From ZC4RG20 sp963782445 (GTDB lineage: Bacteria; Pseudomonadota; Gammaproteobacteria; Steroidobacterales; Rariloculaceae), in NCBI GenBank assembly GCA_963782445.1, contig CAWAJM010000002.1, positions 434,001 to 498,000 on the forward strand: a stretch of 64,000 nt of DNA, read 5' to 3'. Shown here piece by piece: positions 26,834 to 35,040 of this stretch. The position numbers and the translations under genes are program-made. Each line of letters starts with the position of its first letter. Position 1 is the stretch's first letter. The notes below the pieces were generated by a model. That model did no database searches. It had not been told where the DNA came from and saw only the letters and a program-made list of their open reading frames with translations.

Positions 26834-29488
26834 ATGAACCTCACAAGCAGCGAGCTGCGGCGCGCTTTTCTCGATTACTTCGCAAAGAACGGCCACGAGG
26901 TCGTGGCGGGATCTTCATTGGTCCCGGCCAACGATCCGACGCTGCTGTTCACGAACGCGGGCATGGTCCAGTTCAAGGACGTCTTTCTCGGCCGCGAGCG
27001 GCGCGCGATCCCGCGCGCGACGACGGCCCAGCGCTGCGTGCGCGCGGGCGGGAAGCACAACGATCTCGAGAACGTCGGCTACACGGCCCGTCACCACACG
27101 TTCTTCGAGATGCTCGGCAATTTCAGCTTCGGCGACTACTTCAAACGCGAAGCGATCCATTTCGCCTGGGAGTTCGTTACGCAGGTCCTGGGCCTGCCGC
27201 CCGAGCGGCTCTGGTGCACCGTGCACGAGGAGGACGACGAGGCAGCGTCGATCTGGCTCGACGAGGTTGGAATCGATTCGAAGCGTTTCTCGCGCCTCGG
27301 CGCCGACAATTTCTGGTCCATGGGCGACACGGGTCCCTGCGGTCCGAGCACCGAGATCTTCTACGACCACGGTCCCGAGATTCCGGGCGGCCCGCCGGGC
27401 TCGCCCGAGCAGGAAGGCGACCGTTACGTCGAGTTCTGGAATCTCGTCTTCATGCAGTTCGACCGCGACGAGCACGGCAACGTCACGCCGCTGCCGAAAC
27501 CCTCGGTCGATACCGGCATGGGGCTCGAGCGCACGGCCGCGATCCTGCAGGGCGTGCACTCGAACTACGAGATCGATCTTTTCGTGCGGCTCATCGAGGC
27601 GGCCGCAGCCGCGACGGGTACGCGGGACCTCGAGAGCAAGTCGCTGCGCGTCATCGCCGATCACACCCGCGCCTGTGCTTTTCTGATCGCCGACGGCGTG
27701 CTGCCGAGCAATGAAGGCCGCGGCTACGTGTTGCGGCGCATCATTCGCCGCGCCGTGCGCCACGGCTACATGCTGGGGCAGGAACGGCCGTTCTTCCATG
27801 CGCTCGTCGAGCCCCTCGAGCGCGAGATGGGCGCGGCGTATCCCGAGCTCGTCGCGCGCCGCGAGCACGTCGAGCGCGTGCTGCACCAGGAGGAGCTGCG
27901 TTTCGCCGAGACGCTGACGCAGGGTATGCGGCTGCTCGAGGAAGCGATCGCGGACCTGGCCGCGGGCGGCGTCGTTCCGGGCGAGACGGTCTTCAAGCTC
28001 TACGACACGTACGGGTTCCCGGAAGACCTCACGGCCGACATCGTGCGCGAGCGCCAGCTCACGATCGATCAGGCCGGGTTCGATCGGCTCATGGCGCAGC
28101 AGCGCGCGCGGGCGCGCAAGGCCAGCCATTTCACGGCCGCGCGCGGCGGCGGCCCGCGGCTCGATATGCCGACCGAGTTTCTGGGCTACGAGACTCTCGA
28201 GGCCGACGGCCGGGTTCTCGCGCTGTTCGACGCGGACGGCAGCGCCGTCGGGTCCCTCGCGGGCGGCGACCGCGGCACGGTCGTGCTCGACCGCACGCCG
28301 TTCTATGCCGAAAGCGGCGGGCAGGTCGGCGACACGGGCGAGCTCACGGGGCCAGCGGGCCCCGACGCCCCCGGCAACGCGCCGGGGATCGCCGCGGCCG
28401 GCTTCGACGTTACCGACACGCAGCGGCTCGGCGCGGCGTTCGGCCACATCGGCGTGCTCACGCGCGGCACGCTCTCGGTCGGCGATGCCGTGCACGGCGC
28501 CGTCGATGCCGATCGCCGCGCGGCCATCGTGCTGAATCACTCGGCTACGCACCTGCTGCATGCCGCGCTGCGCCGCGTGCTCGGCGAGCACGTGCAGCAG
28601 AAGGGCTCGCTTGTCGCGCCGGAGCGGCTGCGCTTCGACTTCTCGCACTATGAGCCCGTGCGCGCGGAGCAGATCGAGGAGATCGAGCGGCTCGTCAACG
28701 CCGAGATCCGGCGCAACGCCGCCGCCGACGTGCGCGTCATGGGCTACGACGAGGCGATCGGCGCCGGCGCGCTGGCTTTCTTCGGCGACAAGTACGGCGA
28801 GAAGGTCCGCGTGCTGCGCCTCGGGGATTTCTCGACCGAGCTCTGCGGCGGGACGCATGTGAGCCGGGCCGGGGACATCGGTCTTTTCAAGATCGTCGGG
28901 GAGAGCGGCGTCGCGGCCGGGGTCCGGCGCATCGAGGCCGTGACGGGACCCGGCGCTTACGAATGGGTTCGCTCGGCGGACGGCTTGATCCGCAACGTCG
29001 CGGGGCTCGTGCGCGGCGGCCGCGACGAGGTTGTCGACAAGGTGGCGCAGATCATCGAGCGCAGCCGCAGCCTCGAACGCGAGAACGAGGCGCTCAAGGC
29101 CAGGCTCGCGTCGGGCGGCGCGCGGGACCTTCTGCAGGAGGTCGTCGACGTCGACGGTACGCCGGTGCTCGCCGCGCGTCTCGACGGCGCGGATAACAAG
29201 GCGCTGCGCGAGGCCGTGGACCGGCTCAAGGACAAGCTCGGCTCGGGCGTCGTCGTGCTCGGTGCCGTCGACGGCGACAAGGTGCGGCTCGTGGCCGGCG
29301 TCACGCGCGACCTGGCCGAGCGCTTGCCCGCGGGCCGGCTCATCGGCCCCGTGGCCGAGCACGTGGGCGGTCGCGGCGGCGGGCGGCCCGACTTCGCGCA
29401 GGCCGGCGGTAACGATCCCGAGCGACTCGACGAGGCGCTGGCGCTCGTCAGGAATTTGGTTTCGTCCGCGGCGAAATCCTTGCGCTGA
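26834..29488 (+). CDS. alaS: Alanyl-tRNA synthetase
   Basis: 884 residues. Class II catalytic core (motif 1 around RATTAQRCVRAGGKHNDLENV split; motif 3 GMGLERTAAILQG), a tRNA-recognition domain, an editing domain with HSATHLLHAAL and CGGTHVSRAGDIG, which carry the zinc-binding His/Cys set, and a C-terminal DHHA1 oligomerisation domain ending in GGRGGGRPDFAQAGG. It charges tRNA-Ala and clears Ser/Gly mischarging. ATG 26834 lies 9 bp after recX, the conserved recA-recX-alaS order. A clear intrinsic terminator follows. Confidence 0.97.
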   Translation: MNLTSSELRRAFLDYFAKNGHEVVAGSSLVPANDPTLLFTNAGMVQFKDVFLGRERRAIPRATTAQRCVRAGGKHNDLENVGYTARHHTFFEMLGNFSFGDYFKREAIHFAWEFVTQVLGLPPERLWCTVHEEDDEAASIWLDEVGIDSKRFSRLGADNFWSMGDTGPCGPSTEIFYDHGPEIPGGPPGSPEQEGDRYVEFWNLVFMQFDRDEHGNVTPLPKPSVDTGMGLERTAAILQGVHSNYEIDLFVRLIEAAAAATGTRDLESKSLRVIADHTRACAFLIADGVLPSNEGRGYVLRRIIRRAVRHGYMLGQERPFFHALVEPLEREMGAAYPELVARREHVERVLHQEELRFAETLTQGMRLLEEAIADLAAGGVVPGETVFKLYDTYGFPEDLTADIVRERQLTIDQAGFDRLMAQQRARARKASHFTAARGGGPRLDMPTEFLGYETLEADGRVLALFDADGSAVGSLAGGDRGTVVLDRTPFYAESGGQVGDTGELTGPAGPDAPGNAPGIAAAGFDVTDTQRLGAAFGHIGVLTRGTLSVGDAVHGAVDADRRAAIVLNHSATHLLHAALRRVLGEHVQQKGSLVAPERLRFDFSHYEPVRAEQIEEIERLVNAEIRRNAAADVRVMGYDEAIGAGALAFFGDKYGEKVRVLRLGDFSTELCGGTHVSRAGDIGLFKIVGESGVAAGVRRIEAVTGPGAYEWVRSADGLIRNVAGLVRGGRDEVVDKVAQIIERSRSLERENEALKARLASGGARDLLQEVVDVDGTPVLAARLDGADNKALREAVDRLKDKLGSGVVVLGAVDGDKVRLVAGVTRDLAERLPAGRLIGPVAEHVGGRGGGRPDFAQAGGNDPERLDEALALVRNLVSSAAKSLR

Positions 29489-29551
29489 GCAGAAATTTCG
29501 ACCGAAAAAGGCCCAAAAGGGGTGACGGCGCCAAGAAATGGATTACCATGG

Positions 29552-29572
29552 AGGCGTCGGGGCGCCTTTTTT
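29552..29572 (+). terminator. Intrinsic terminator after alaS
   Basis: Stem AGGCG / CGCCT with a 6-base loop TCGGGG, followed directly by six T's. It lies about 60 bp past the alaS stop and should separate alaS from csrA transcription. Confidence 0.7.
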
Positions 29573-29724
29573 CGATCCGGCGTCGCGAACAGGGGGGACC
29601 GGCCAACAGCAATGAATATTATAAGGCCGGCCGAGCCACGGACGTTCGAGGGGACGCTGGGAGTGATCGTGCGCAATCCGAGACTCCTCGAACTGAAGGG
29701 CGGCCGCCGGTGGCCTCGAACCGC

Positions 29725-29744
29725 GTTACAGAGGAGACTGTAAC
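29725..29744 (+). promoter_or_regulatory. Hairpin with AGGA loop upstream of csrA, candidate CsrA autoregulatory site
   Basis: GTTACAG and CTGTAAC form a perfect 7-bp stem enclosing the loop AGGAGA. The CsrA binding consensus is RUACARGGAUGU, with GGA displayed in a hairpin loop. The hairpin is 39 nt before the csrA ATG, and the csrA ribosome site (AAGGAG) supplies a second GGA. Together they could let CsrA block its own translation, as known in E. coli. Binding itself is inferred. Confidence 0.55.
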
Positions 29745-29782
29745 CGAGGGATCGGCGGCGGAGACCAAGAAGGAGTTTGGGT

Positions 29783-30001
29783 ATGCTGATCTTGACCCGA
29801 CGAGTAGGCGAGACGGTTGTCATCGGGAACGACGTGACCGTCACGGTGCTGGGTGTGAAGGGCAATCAAGTCCGTCTCGGCGTGAACGCTCCAAGGGAGG
29901 TCGCGGTTCACCGCGAGGAAATCTTCGAGCGAATCAAGCGCGAGCAGGCGGAGGAGGAAACCCGGCAGCAGCCGCAGGCGGTCGGCGCCGGGCACCGGTA
30001 A
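29783..30001 (+). CDS. csrA: Carbon storage regulator CsrA/RsmA
   Basis: 72 residues beginning MLILTRRVGETVVIGNDV, with R44-region VNAPREVAVHREEI, the RNA-contacting residues of CsrA dimers. It binds GGA motifs in mRNA leaders and controls carbon metabolism, motility and biofilm. The ATG at 29783 has AGGAG (29771-29775) seven bases upstream. The C-terminal tail (QAEEETRQQPQAVGAGHR) is slightly longer than E. coli's. Followed by tRNA-Ser, as in many gammaproteobacteria. Confidence 0.95.
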   Translation: MLILTRRVGETVVIGNDVTVTVLGVKGNQVRLGVNAPREVAVHREEIFERIKREQAEEETRQQPQAVGAGHR

Positions 30002-30143
30002 ACTTCACGGACCTTTGCGGCGTCGAGTGCGGTTGCCGCCTCCGCGCGGCGGCACCGCGCTCCCGTGCACTTCGCGTTTCCTCGGCTCAACAGCTAGAAT
30101 CACGTCTCGCCGCAGCGAATGGGCGACGGTGAAGGGCCGCAAC

Positions 30144-30236
30144 GGAGAGGTGGCTGAGTGGTCGAAAGCGCTCCCCTGCTAAGGGAGTAAGGGGTCAAAA
30201 GCCCCTTCGAGGGTTCGAATCCCTCCCTCTCCGCCA
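30144..30236 (+). tRNA. tRNA-Ser(GCT)
   Basis: A 93-nt tRNA with encoded CCA. The 5' GGAGAGG pairs with CCTCTCC before GCCA. The anticodon stem CTCCC/GGGAG encloses loop CTGCTAA, giving anticodon GCT (reads AGC/AGU Ser codons). A long variable arm (AAGGGG..CCCCTT) is the class II mark of serine tRNAs. The T-arm has GGTTCGAATCC. It lies downstream of csrA. Confidence 0.97.
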
Positions 30237-30241
30237 GTCCC

Positions 30242-31198
30242 TCAATCGAGCGACGCCAACCACTCGTCGTCCGAGCCCTCCGAGATGTCGTCGAACAGAT
30301 AGGTGCCGAGATAGCGCTCGCCCGTATCGGGCAGCATGACGAGCACGACGGAGCCGGAATCGGCACGCTCGGCGACCTTGAGGCCCGCCGCGAGCGTGGC
30401 GCCCGAAGACAGTCCCACGAAGATGCCTTCCTCACGCGCGAGACGCCGGGCCGTGTCCTTGCCTTCCTCGTCCGTGACCGTGACGAGTTGATCGAAGACG
30501 CGCGGGTTCAGCACGTCCGGGATGAAGTCGGGCGTCCAGCCCTGGATCTTATGCGGCTGCCATTCCTTGCCGCCGAGCAGCGAGGCGCCCGCCGGCTCGC
30601 AGGCCACGATCTGCACTTCGGGCCGCGCGGCCTTGAGGATCTCGCCGGCGCCCGTCAGCGTGCCGCCCGTGCCCCAGCCCGTGACCCAAAAGTCGAGGCG
30701 CTTGCCCGCGAAGTCTTTGAGGATCTCGGGCCCCGTCGTCTGGCGATGGTAGGCGGGGTTGGCCGGGTTCTGGAACTGTCGGGCCAGGAACCAGCCGTGC
30801 TTCTCGGCGAGCTGCTCGGCGAGGCGCACCATGCCGGTGCCGCGCTCGGCCGCGGGCGTCAGCAGGACCTTGGCGCCGAGACCGCGCATGATCTTCCGGC
30901 GCTCGATCGAGAAGGACTCGGCCATGGTCGCGACGAACGGATAGCCGCGAGCGGCGCACACCATGGCGAGCGCGATGCCCGTGTTGCCCGACGTCGCTTC
31001 GACGACCGTCTGGCCGGGCTTCAGCACCCCGCGCTTCTCGGCGTCGAGAATGACGGCCAGGGCCAGGCGGTCCTTGACCGATGCCATGGGGTTGAACGAC
31101 TCCACTTTGACGTAGACCGTCGTATGCGCCGGCGCGAGCCGATGCAGCCTGACGACGGGGGTATCGCCGATCGTGTCCAGAATGCTGTCGTAGATCAT
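30242..31198 (-). CDS. cysK: Cysteine synthase (O-acetylserine sulfhydrylase)
   Basis: 318 residues of the PLP fold-type II family. Schiff-base Lys42 lies in NPMASVKDR, the substrate loop is EATSGNTG, and the PLP phosphate loop is GTGGTLTG. It makes L-cysteine from O-acetylserine and sulfide. CysK and CysM are hard to separate by sequence; the TSGNTG and PDTGERYL motifs favour CysK. The ATG at 31198 has GGAGGAG upstream. An earlier in-frame codon at 31240 would translate the palindromic repeat (GSDPFF) and is rejected. It ends 5 bp past the tRNA, convergent. Confidence 0.9.
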   Translation of the reverse strand: MIYDSILDTIGDTPVVRLHRLAPAHTTVYVKVESFNPMASVKDRLALAVILDAEKRGVLKPGQTVVEATSGNTGIALAMVCAARGYPFVATMAESFSIERRKIMRGLGAKVLLTPAAERGTGMVRLAEQLAEKHGWFLARQFQNPANPAYHRQTTGPEILKDFAGKRLDFWVTGWGTGGTLTGAGEILKAARPEVQIVACEPAGASLLGGKEWQPHKIQGWTPDFIPDVLNPRVFDQLVTVTDEEGKDTARRLAREEGIFVGLSSGATLAAGLKVAERADSGSVVLVMLPDTGERYLGTYLFDDISEGSDDEWLASLD

Positions 31199-31219
31199 CG
31201 CGTCTCCTCCCGGGCAACC

Positions 31220-31247
31220 AAAAAAGGGGTCAGAGCCCATTTTTTTG
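31220..31247. repeat. REP-like palindromic repeat, single copy
   Basis: An A-run, then GGGGTCAGAGCCC, then ATTTTTTT. It lies between the cysG stop and the cysK start, 21 bp upstream of the cysK ATG. It has a one-base variant (CCCAT) shared with the copy at 46929. Confidence 0.85.
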
Positions 31248-31255
31248 TTGCGATT

Positions 31256-32716
31256 CTAGCTCACGTGGGCGACGGCGCCCGGACGCCGGCAATCGAGCAC
31301 CTCGAGGCGGCCCGGTGCGAACCACGCGAAACGCTCGGCCAAAGCCGCCGTCGGCCCGACGAGCAGCAGCGCCGGCGCGGTCACGTGGAAGCGGTCCCGC
31401 GCCTCGGGCAGCAGATCCAAAATCGTGCGCACGACGCGCTGCGCGTCAGTCGTGCCTCGCTCGACGAGCGCCGCCGGCGTCGCCGGGTCGTGGCCCGCGG
31501 CGAGTAGCGCTTCGCGGATGGCTTCGTAGTGGCGCACTCCCATGTAAAGCGCGAGCGTCTGGCCCGGGCGGAACGAGGCGAGGTCCGCCGAGGCGTGGTC
31601 CTTCGTATGACCGGTCGCGATGACGACGGCCTGCGAGACACCGCGCAGTGTCAGCGGGATGCCGGCGTAAGCCGCGCAGCCTTCGACGGCCGAGACGCCG
31701 GGCACGATCTGGAACGGCAGCCCGGCCTCGACGAGGGCTTCGATCTCCTCGCCGCCGCGGCCGAAGACGAGCGGATCGCCGCCTTTGAGACGGCAGACGC
31801 GCTTGCCCGAGCCGACGAGCTGCACGAGCAGCCGGTTGATCTGAGTCTGGGTGATCGAGGGCCGATCCGGCGACTTACCGACGGAGACGAGCTCGGCATC
31901 GCGGCGCGCGAATGCGAGCAGTTCCGGCGCCGCGAGCCGGTCGTAGAGGACGACGTCGGCCGCCGCCAACAGCTGCCGGCCGCGCAGCGTGATGAGGTCC
32001 GGGTGGCCCGGCCCGGCGCCGACGAGGTAGGCCTCGCCGCGCGCGACACCGGCCGCGGCGCCGGCGGCGGTGCGCTCGAGGGCACTCTCGAGCTCGGCAG
32101 CGGCCGCCTCGTCCCGCCCGGCGTAGACGTGCGCGGCGATCGGTCCCTCGACGACGGCCTGCCAAAAGTCGCGGCGGCGGTCGGCGTCGGGCACCGCCGC
32201 GCGCACGCGCGCGCGCCCCTCGCCGGCCAGCCGGGCCAGCGCGCCGAGCCGCGCGGGCAGCATCGTCTCGATGAGGCCTTTGATCCAGCGGCTCAGCACG
32301 GGCGCCGCCCCCGAGCTCGAGATCGCGACCGTCACGGGGTCGCGCTCCACGACGGCGGGCATGATGAAGGAGCAGAGCTCGGGGTCGTCGACGACATTGC
32401 AGAAGCGTTTGGCGCGCCCGGCCGCGGCGGCCACGGCCGCGTTCGCGTTGCGGTCGTCGGTCGCGGCGACGACGAGCCAATAGGGCTCGACGGCCGCATC
32501 GTCGAACGCGGCGAGGACGGGCGCACGCTCGAGCGCGAGCCCGTCCGCGCGTTCCGCCGCCAGCGCCTCGAGCGCCGGGCTCGGGTGCGGTGCCCGGACC
32601 GTCACGCGCGCGCCGGCCGAAAGGAGCAGCCGGGCCCGGCGCTCGGCCACCGCGCCGCCGCCCACGACGAGGCAGTCGCGGCCGCGCAGTGCGGCGAACA
32701 GGGGCAAGTGGCGCAT
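31256..32716 (-). CDS. cysG: Siroheme synthase CysG (trifunctional)
   Basis: 486 residues. The N-terminal precorrin-2 dehydrogenase/ferrochelatase domain has LVVGGGAVAERRARLLL and the CNVVDDPELCSFIMPA signature, with the Asp needed for chelation. The C-terminal uroporphyrinogen-III methyltransferase domain has VGAGPGHPDLITLRG and LKGGDPLVFGRGGEE. It diverts uroporphyrinogen III to siroheme for sulfite/nitrite reductases, so it competes with hemE for substrate. It lies upstream of cysK on the same strand and is divergent from cysB. Confidence 0.95.
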   Translation of the reverse strand: MRHLPLFAALRGRDCLVVGGGAVAERRARLLLSAGARVTVRAPHPSPALEALAAERADGLALERAPVLAAFDDAAVEPYWLVVAATDDRNANAAVAAAAGRAKRFCNVVDDPELCSFIMPAVVERDPVTVAISSSGAAPVLSRWIKGLIETMLPARLGALARLAGEGRARVRAAVPDADRRRDFWQAVVEGPIAAHVYAGRDEAAAAELESALERTAAGAAAGVARGEAYLVGAGPGHPDLITLRGRQLLAAADVVLYDRLAAPELLAFARRDAELVSVGKSPDRPSITQTQINRLLVQLVGSGKRVCRLKGGDPLVFGRGGEEIEALVEAGLPFQIVPGVSAVEGCAAYAGIPLTLRGVSQAVVIATGHTKDHASADLASFRPGQTLALYMGVRHYEAIREALLAAGHDPATPAALVERGTTDAQRVVRTILDLLPEARDRFHVTAPALLLVGPTAALAERFAWFAPGRLEVLDCRRPGAVAHVS

Positions 32717-32784
32717 GGGCGAGCTCGAGGCGGATCGGCGATCAGGTTTCGCAAGATACGCCGCGGCTCGCTCGGGACCAACTA

Positions 32785-32810
32785 AGAAGTGCTTCTGCGC
32801 TTATTCCGGG
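32785..32810 (-). promoter_or_regulatory. Palindrome and GGAATAAG motif upstream of cysG, possible CysB site
   Basis: AGAAGTGCTTCT at 32785-32796 is an inverted repeat (AGAAG/CTTCT). Beside it the minus strand reads GGAATAAG; a similar GGAATGAG occurs upstream of cysH (34981-34992). Both genes belong to the sulfur regulon and cysB is adjacent. CysB consensus sites are loosely defined, so this remains tentative. Confidence 0.3.
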
Positions 32811-32904
32811 CGTCGATAACGACTCGCCTGAAGCGGCCGAAAGGGCGCTTCGGACCCGGGACGGCCCCGGTCCCGCCGCGCCGGCGCGGCCGTTGTCGGT
32901 GCGG

Positions 32905-32934
32905 TTGACACCTTGTTGTAACCGGTGGTTATAT
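32905..32934 (+). promoter_or_regulatory. Sigma-70 promoter of cysB
   Basis: A perfect -35 TTGACA (32905-32910) is followed after 18 bp by TTATAT (32929-32934); TATACT overlaps it at 32932. It lies about 60 bp upstream of the cysB start in an otherwise GC-rich divergent region. Confidence 0.6.
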
Positions 32935-32992
32935 ACTGCGCGATGCCGCCGACTCTGCCGAGGAAGCGGCATTTCTTTTCAGAGGACCCTGC

Positions 32993-34000
32993 GTGACCCT
33001 TAAGCAGCTGAAATACCTCATCGGCATCGTCGACAGCGGGCTCAACATCACGTCCGCCGCGGAGCGCCTCTATACGAGCCAGCCGGGCATCAGCAAGCAG
33101 CTCAAGCAGCTCGAGGCGGAGCTTGGCGTGCAGCTCTTCACGCGAAAGGGAAAGAGCCTGGCCGCGATCACGCCCGCCGGCCGCGAGGTCATCGCGCGAG
33201 CCCGCAAGATCCTCCGCGAGGTGGACAATATCACGAGCCTCGCGAGCGATCTTACGGCCGAGCAGGAGGGCACGCTCTCGATCGCGACGACGCACACCCA
33301 GGCGCGCTACGTGCTGCCCGAGGTCATCCGCAACTTTCGGGAGCGGTACCCGAAGGTCGACCTCGAGCTGCATCAGGGGACCTCGGAGCAGATCGCCGAG
33401 CTCATCGGCACGAACAAGGTCGACTTCGCGATCGCCACGGGCTCGCGGCACCTGTTCCCGAACCTCACGCTGCTGCCGATCTATCACTGGAACCGGATCG
33501 CGCTCGTGCCGAAGCAGCATCCGCTCGCGCAGCAGGACAAGCCGCTCGATCTCGAGACGCTCGCGGATTATCCGCTCGTGACCTACGTCTTCTCGCTGAC
33601 GGGCGAATCGTCATTCAAGCGCGCGTTCCGGGAGAAGGGGCTCGAGCCGCGCGTCGTGTTCACGGCGCGCGACGCGGACATCATCAAGACCTATGTGCGC
33701 ATGGGCATGGGCGTCGGTGTCATAGCGTCCATGGCCTTCGAGCGCCAGGATCTCGAGGACCTCAAGGCCATCGACGCGCGCGGCTTGTTTCCGCAGGTTA
33801 CGACGTGGGTCGGCTTTCCGCGGGGCATGGTGCTGCGCGGCTTCATGGTGGACTTCATCCACTTCCTCGCGCCGAACTACTCGACCCGGCTCATCCGCGA
33901 AGCGGCCGATCAGCCGACGCAGGAGCAGGTGGAGCTGCTCCTGCGCGACATTTCGCTGCCCATGCATACGGGCTGCGAGTTCGTGGCGAAGTCCGCCTAA
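32993..34000 (+). CDS. cysB: LysR-type regulator CysB
   Basis: 335 residues. An N-terminal winged helix (LKQLKYLIGIVDSGLNITSAA, ERLYTSQPGISKQLKQLE) is followed by a CysB-type effector domain (TTHTQARYVLP, TGSRHLFPNL, MGVGVIASMAF). In relatives it activates sulfate-assimilation and cysteine genes when N-acetylserine is present and sulfide is low. Position among cysG, cysK and cysH supports this. Starts at GTG 32993 with AGAGGA upstream. A repeat pair follows the stop directly. Confidence 0.94.
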   Translation: MTLKQLKYLIGIVDSGLNITSAAERLYTSQPGISKQLKQLEAELGVQLFTRKGKSLAAITPAGREVIARARKILREVDNITSLASDLTAEQEGTLSIATTHTQARYVLPEVIRNFRERYPKVDLELHQGTSEQIAELIGTNKVDFAIATGSRHLFPNLTLLPIYHWNRIALVPKQHPLAQQDKPLDLETLADYPLVTYVFSLTGESSFKRAFREKGLEPRVVFTARDADIIKTYVRMGMGVGVIASMAFERQDLEDLKAIDARGLFPQVTTWVGFPRGMVLRGFMVDFIHFLAPNYSTRLIREAADQPTQEQVELLLRDISLPMHTGCEFVAKSA

Positions 34001-34096
34001 AAAAGGGGTCAGAGCCCTTTCTTGTATTGCCGATGAGCGGGTCTTGCGGCCCGGGCGTCGGCGGCCGGCCGAAAAAAGGGCTCTGACCCCTTTTTC
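34001..34096. repeat. REP-like repeat pair between convergent cysB and cysH
   Basis: Left copy core GGGGTCAGAGCCC at 34005-34017 and right inverted copy GGGCTCTGACCCC at 34078-34090, each with A/T runs, separated by a 60-bp GC-rich loop. The flanks are less conserved than in the clpB pair (CTTTCTTG against CTTTTTTC). It fills the whole intergenic space and likely terminates both genes. Confidence 0.86.
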
Positions 34097-34099
34097 GGG

Positions 34100-34885
34100 T
34101 TACAGATCCGCGAGGTCGATCTCGTGGATCCCGCACTCGCGCTTGAGACCGAAGAAGCGGGTCTGGTCCGGGGTGCTGACCTCGTGGATCGGGAGTGTGC
34201 TGTGGTGATCGCCGATCGATAGATAGCCCTTTTCCCAGAGAGGGTGATAGGGCAGGCCGTGCTTCTTGAGGTAGTAGTGCACGTCGCGGTCCGTCCAATC
34301 GGCGATGGGATGGACCTTCCAGCGGCCGCCGGCCCATTCGAGGAAGGGGATGTTCGCGCGCGACTCGCTCTGGTGGCGCCTGAGGCCTGCGAACCAGGTG
34401 CTGACTCCGAGCTCGCGCAGCGCGCGCCGCATGGGCTCGACCTTGTTCTCCTGGTTGTAAGCGTCGATGCCGTCGACTCCCTGCTGCCAGCGCTGGCCGT
34501 AGCGCGCCTCCTGCCAGGCCGGCGAGAGCGGCGCGCGGTAGACCTTGAGGTTGAGCCTGAGCCGCTCGGCGAGCTCGTCCACGAAACGATAGGTTTCGGG
34601 AAACAGATAACCCGTGTCGACGAGCACGACGGGGACGTGGGGACTTACGCGCGTGACGAGATGCAGCGAAAGCGCGGCCTGCGCGCCGAAGCTCGAAGTC
34701 AGGACGTGATGGCCGGGGAGATGCTCGAACGCCCATTCGACACGGCGCAGCGGATCGAGCGTCTCGAATAGCCGATTGCAGTGGGCCAAAGCGTGGGCGC
34801 GCGTGCTTTCCTCGTCGTAGGCGGCCGAAGCCGCCGAGGCGTGGGTCTCGAGGTCCCGTTCGACCTGGCCGGGGATTGCGCTCAT
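34100..34885 (-). CDS. cysH: PAPS reductase CysH
   Basis: 261 residues from ATG 34885 (GTG 34894 is also possible). The adenylyl-sulfate reductase fold has LTSSFGAQAAL (PP-loop), VLVDTGYLFPETYRF, AGLRRHQSESRANIP and catalytic Cys in RECGIHE near the C-terminus. The CC..CxxC cysteines of 4Fe-4S APS reductases are absent, so it should reduce PAPS with thioredoxin, giving sulfite. It is convergent with cysB. GGAATGAG lies about 100 bp upstream. Confidence 0.93.
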   Translation of the reverse strand: MSAIPGQVERDLETHASAASAAYDEESTRAHALAHCNRLFETLDPLRRVEWAFEHLPGHHVLTSSFGAQAALSLHLVTRVSPHVPVVLVDTGYLFPETYRFVDELAERLRLNLKVYRAPLSPAWQEARYGQRWQQGVDGIDAYNQENKVEPMRRALRELGVSTWFAGLRRHQSESRANIPFLEWAGGRWKVHPIADWTDRDVHYYLKKHGLPYHPLWEKGYLSIGDHHSTLPIHEVSTPDQTRFFGLKRECGIHEIDLADL

Positions 34886-34977
34886 GCTCGTCACCCGGGG
34901 TATCGGTCGTGCCGCGGCCGGGTCCTGCTGCTTTCGGGAACGCTTAAGTTACGGAGGTCGTCCGTCCGCGTGAACGG

Positions 34978-35012
34978 TTAACTTCTCATTCCCCTATAGC
35001 GAAAGCGCATAA
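34978..35012 (-). promoter_or_regulatory. AT-rich region upstream of cysH, possible CysB-controlled promoter
   Basis: On the minus strand this region reads CTATAGGGGAATGAGAAG then TTAAC, an AT-rich patch in GC-rich surroundings. It contains the GGAATGAG motif shared with the cysG upstream region. The element falls between the flavin-oxidase stop and the cysH start, so cysH probably has its own promoter, separate from the heme operon. Confidence 0.35.
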
Positions 35013-35040
35013 GTGGCGCGCAAGTCATGCCGTTTCGGCG

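Noticed and set aside
31199..31240. N-terminal extension of cysK (GSDPFF)
   Set aside because: Translation of the repeat; ATG 31198 has a good GGAGGAG site and matches family N-termini.
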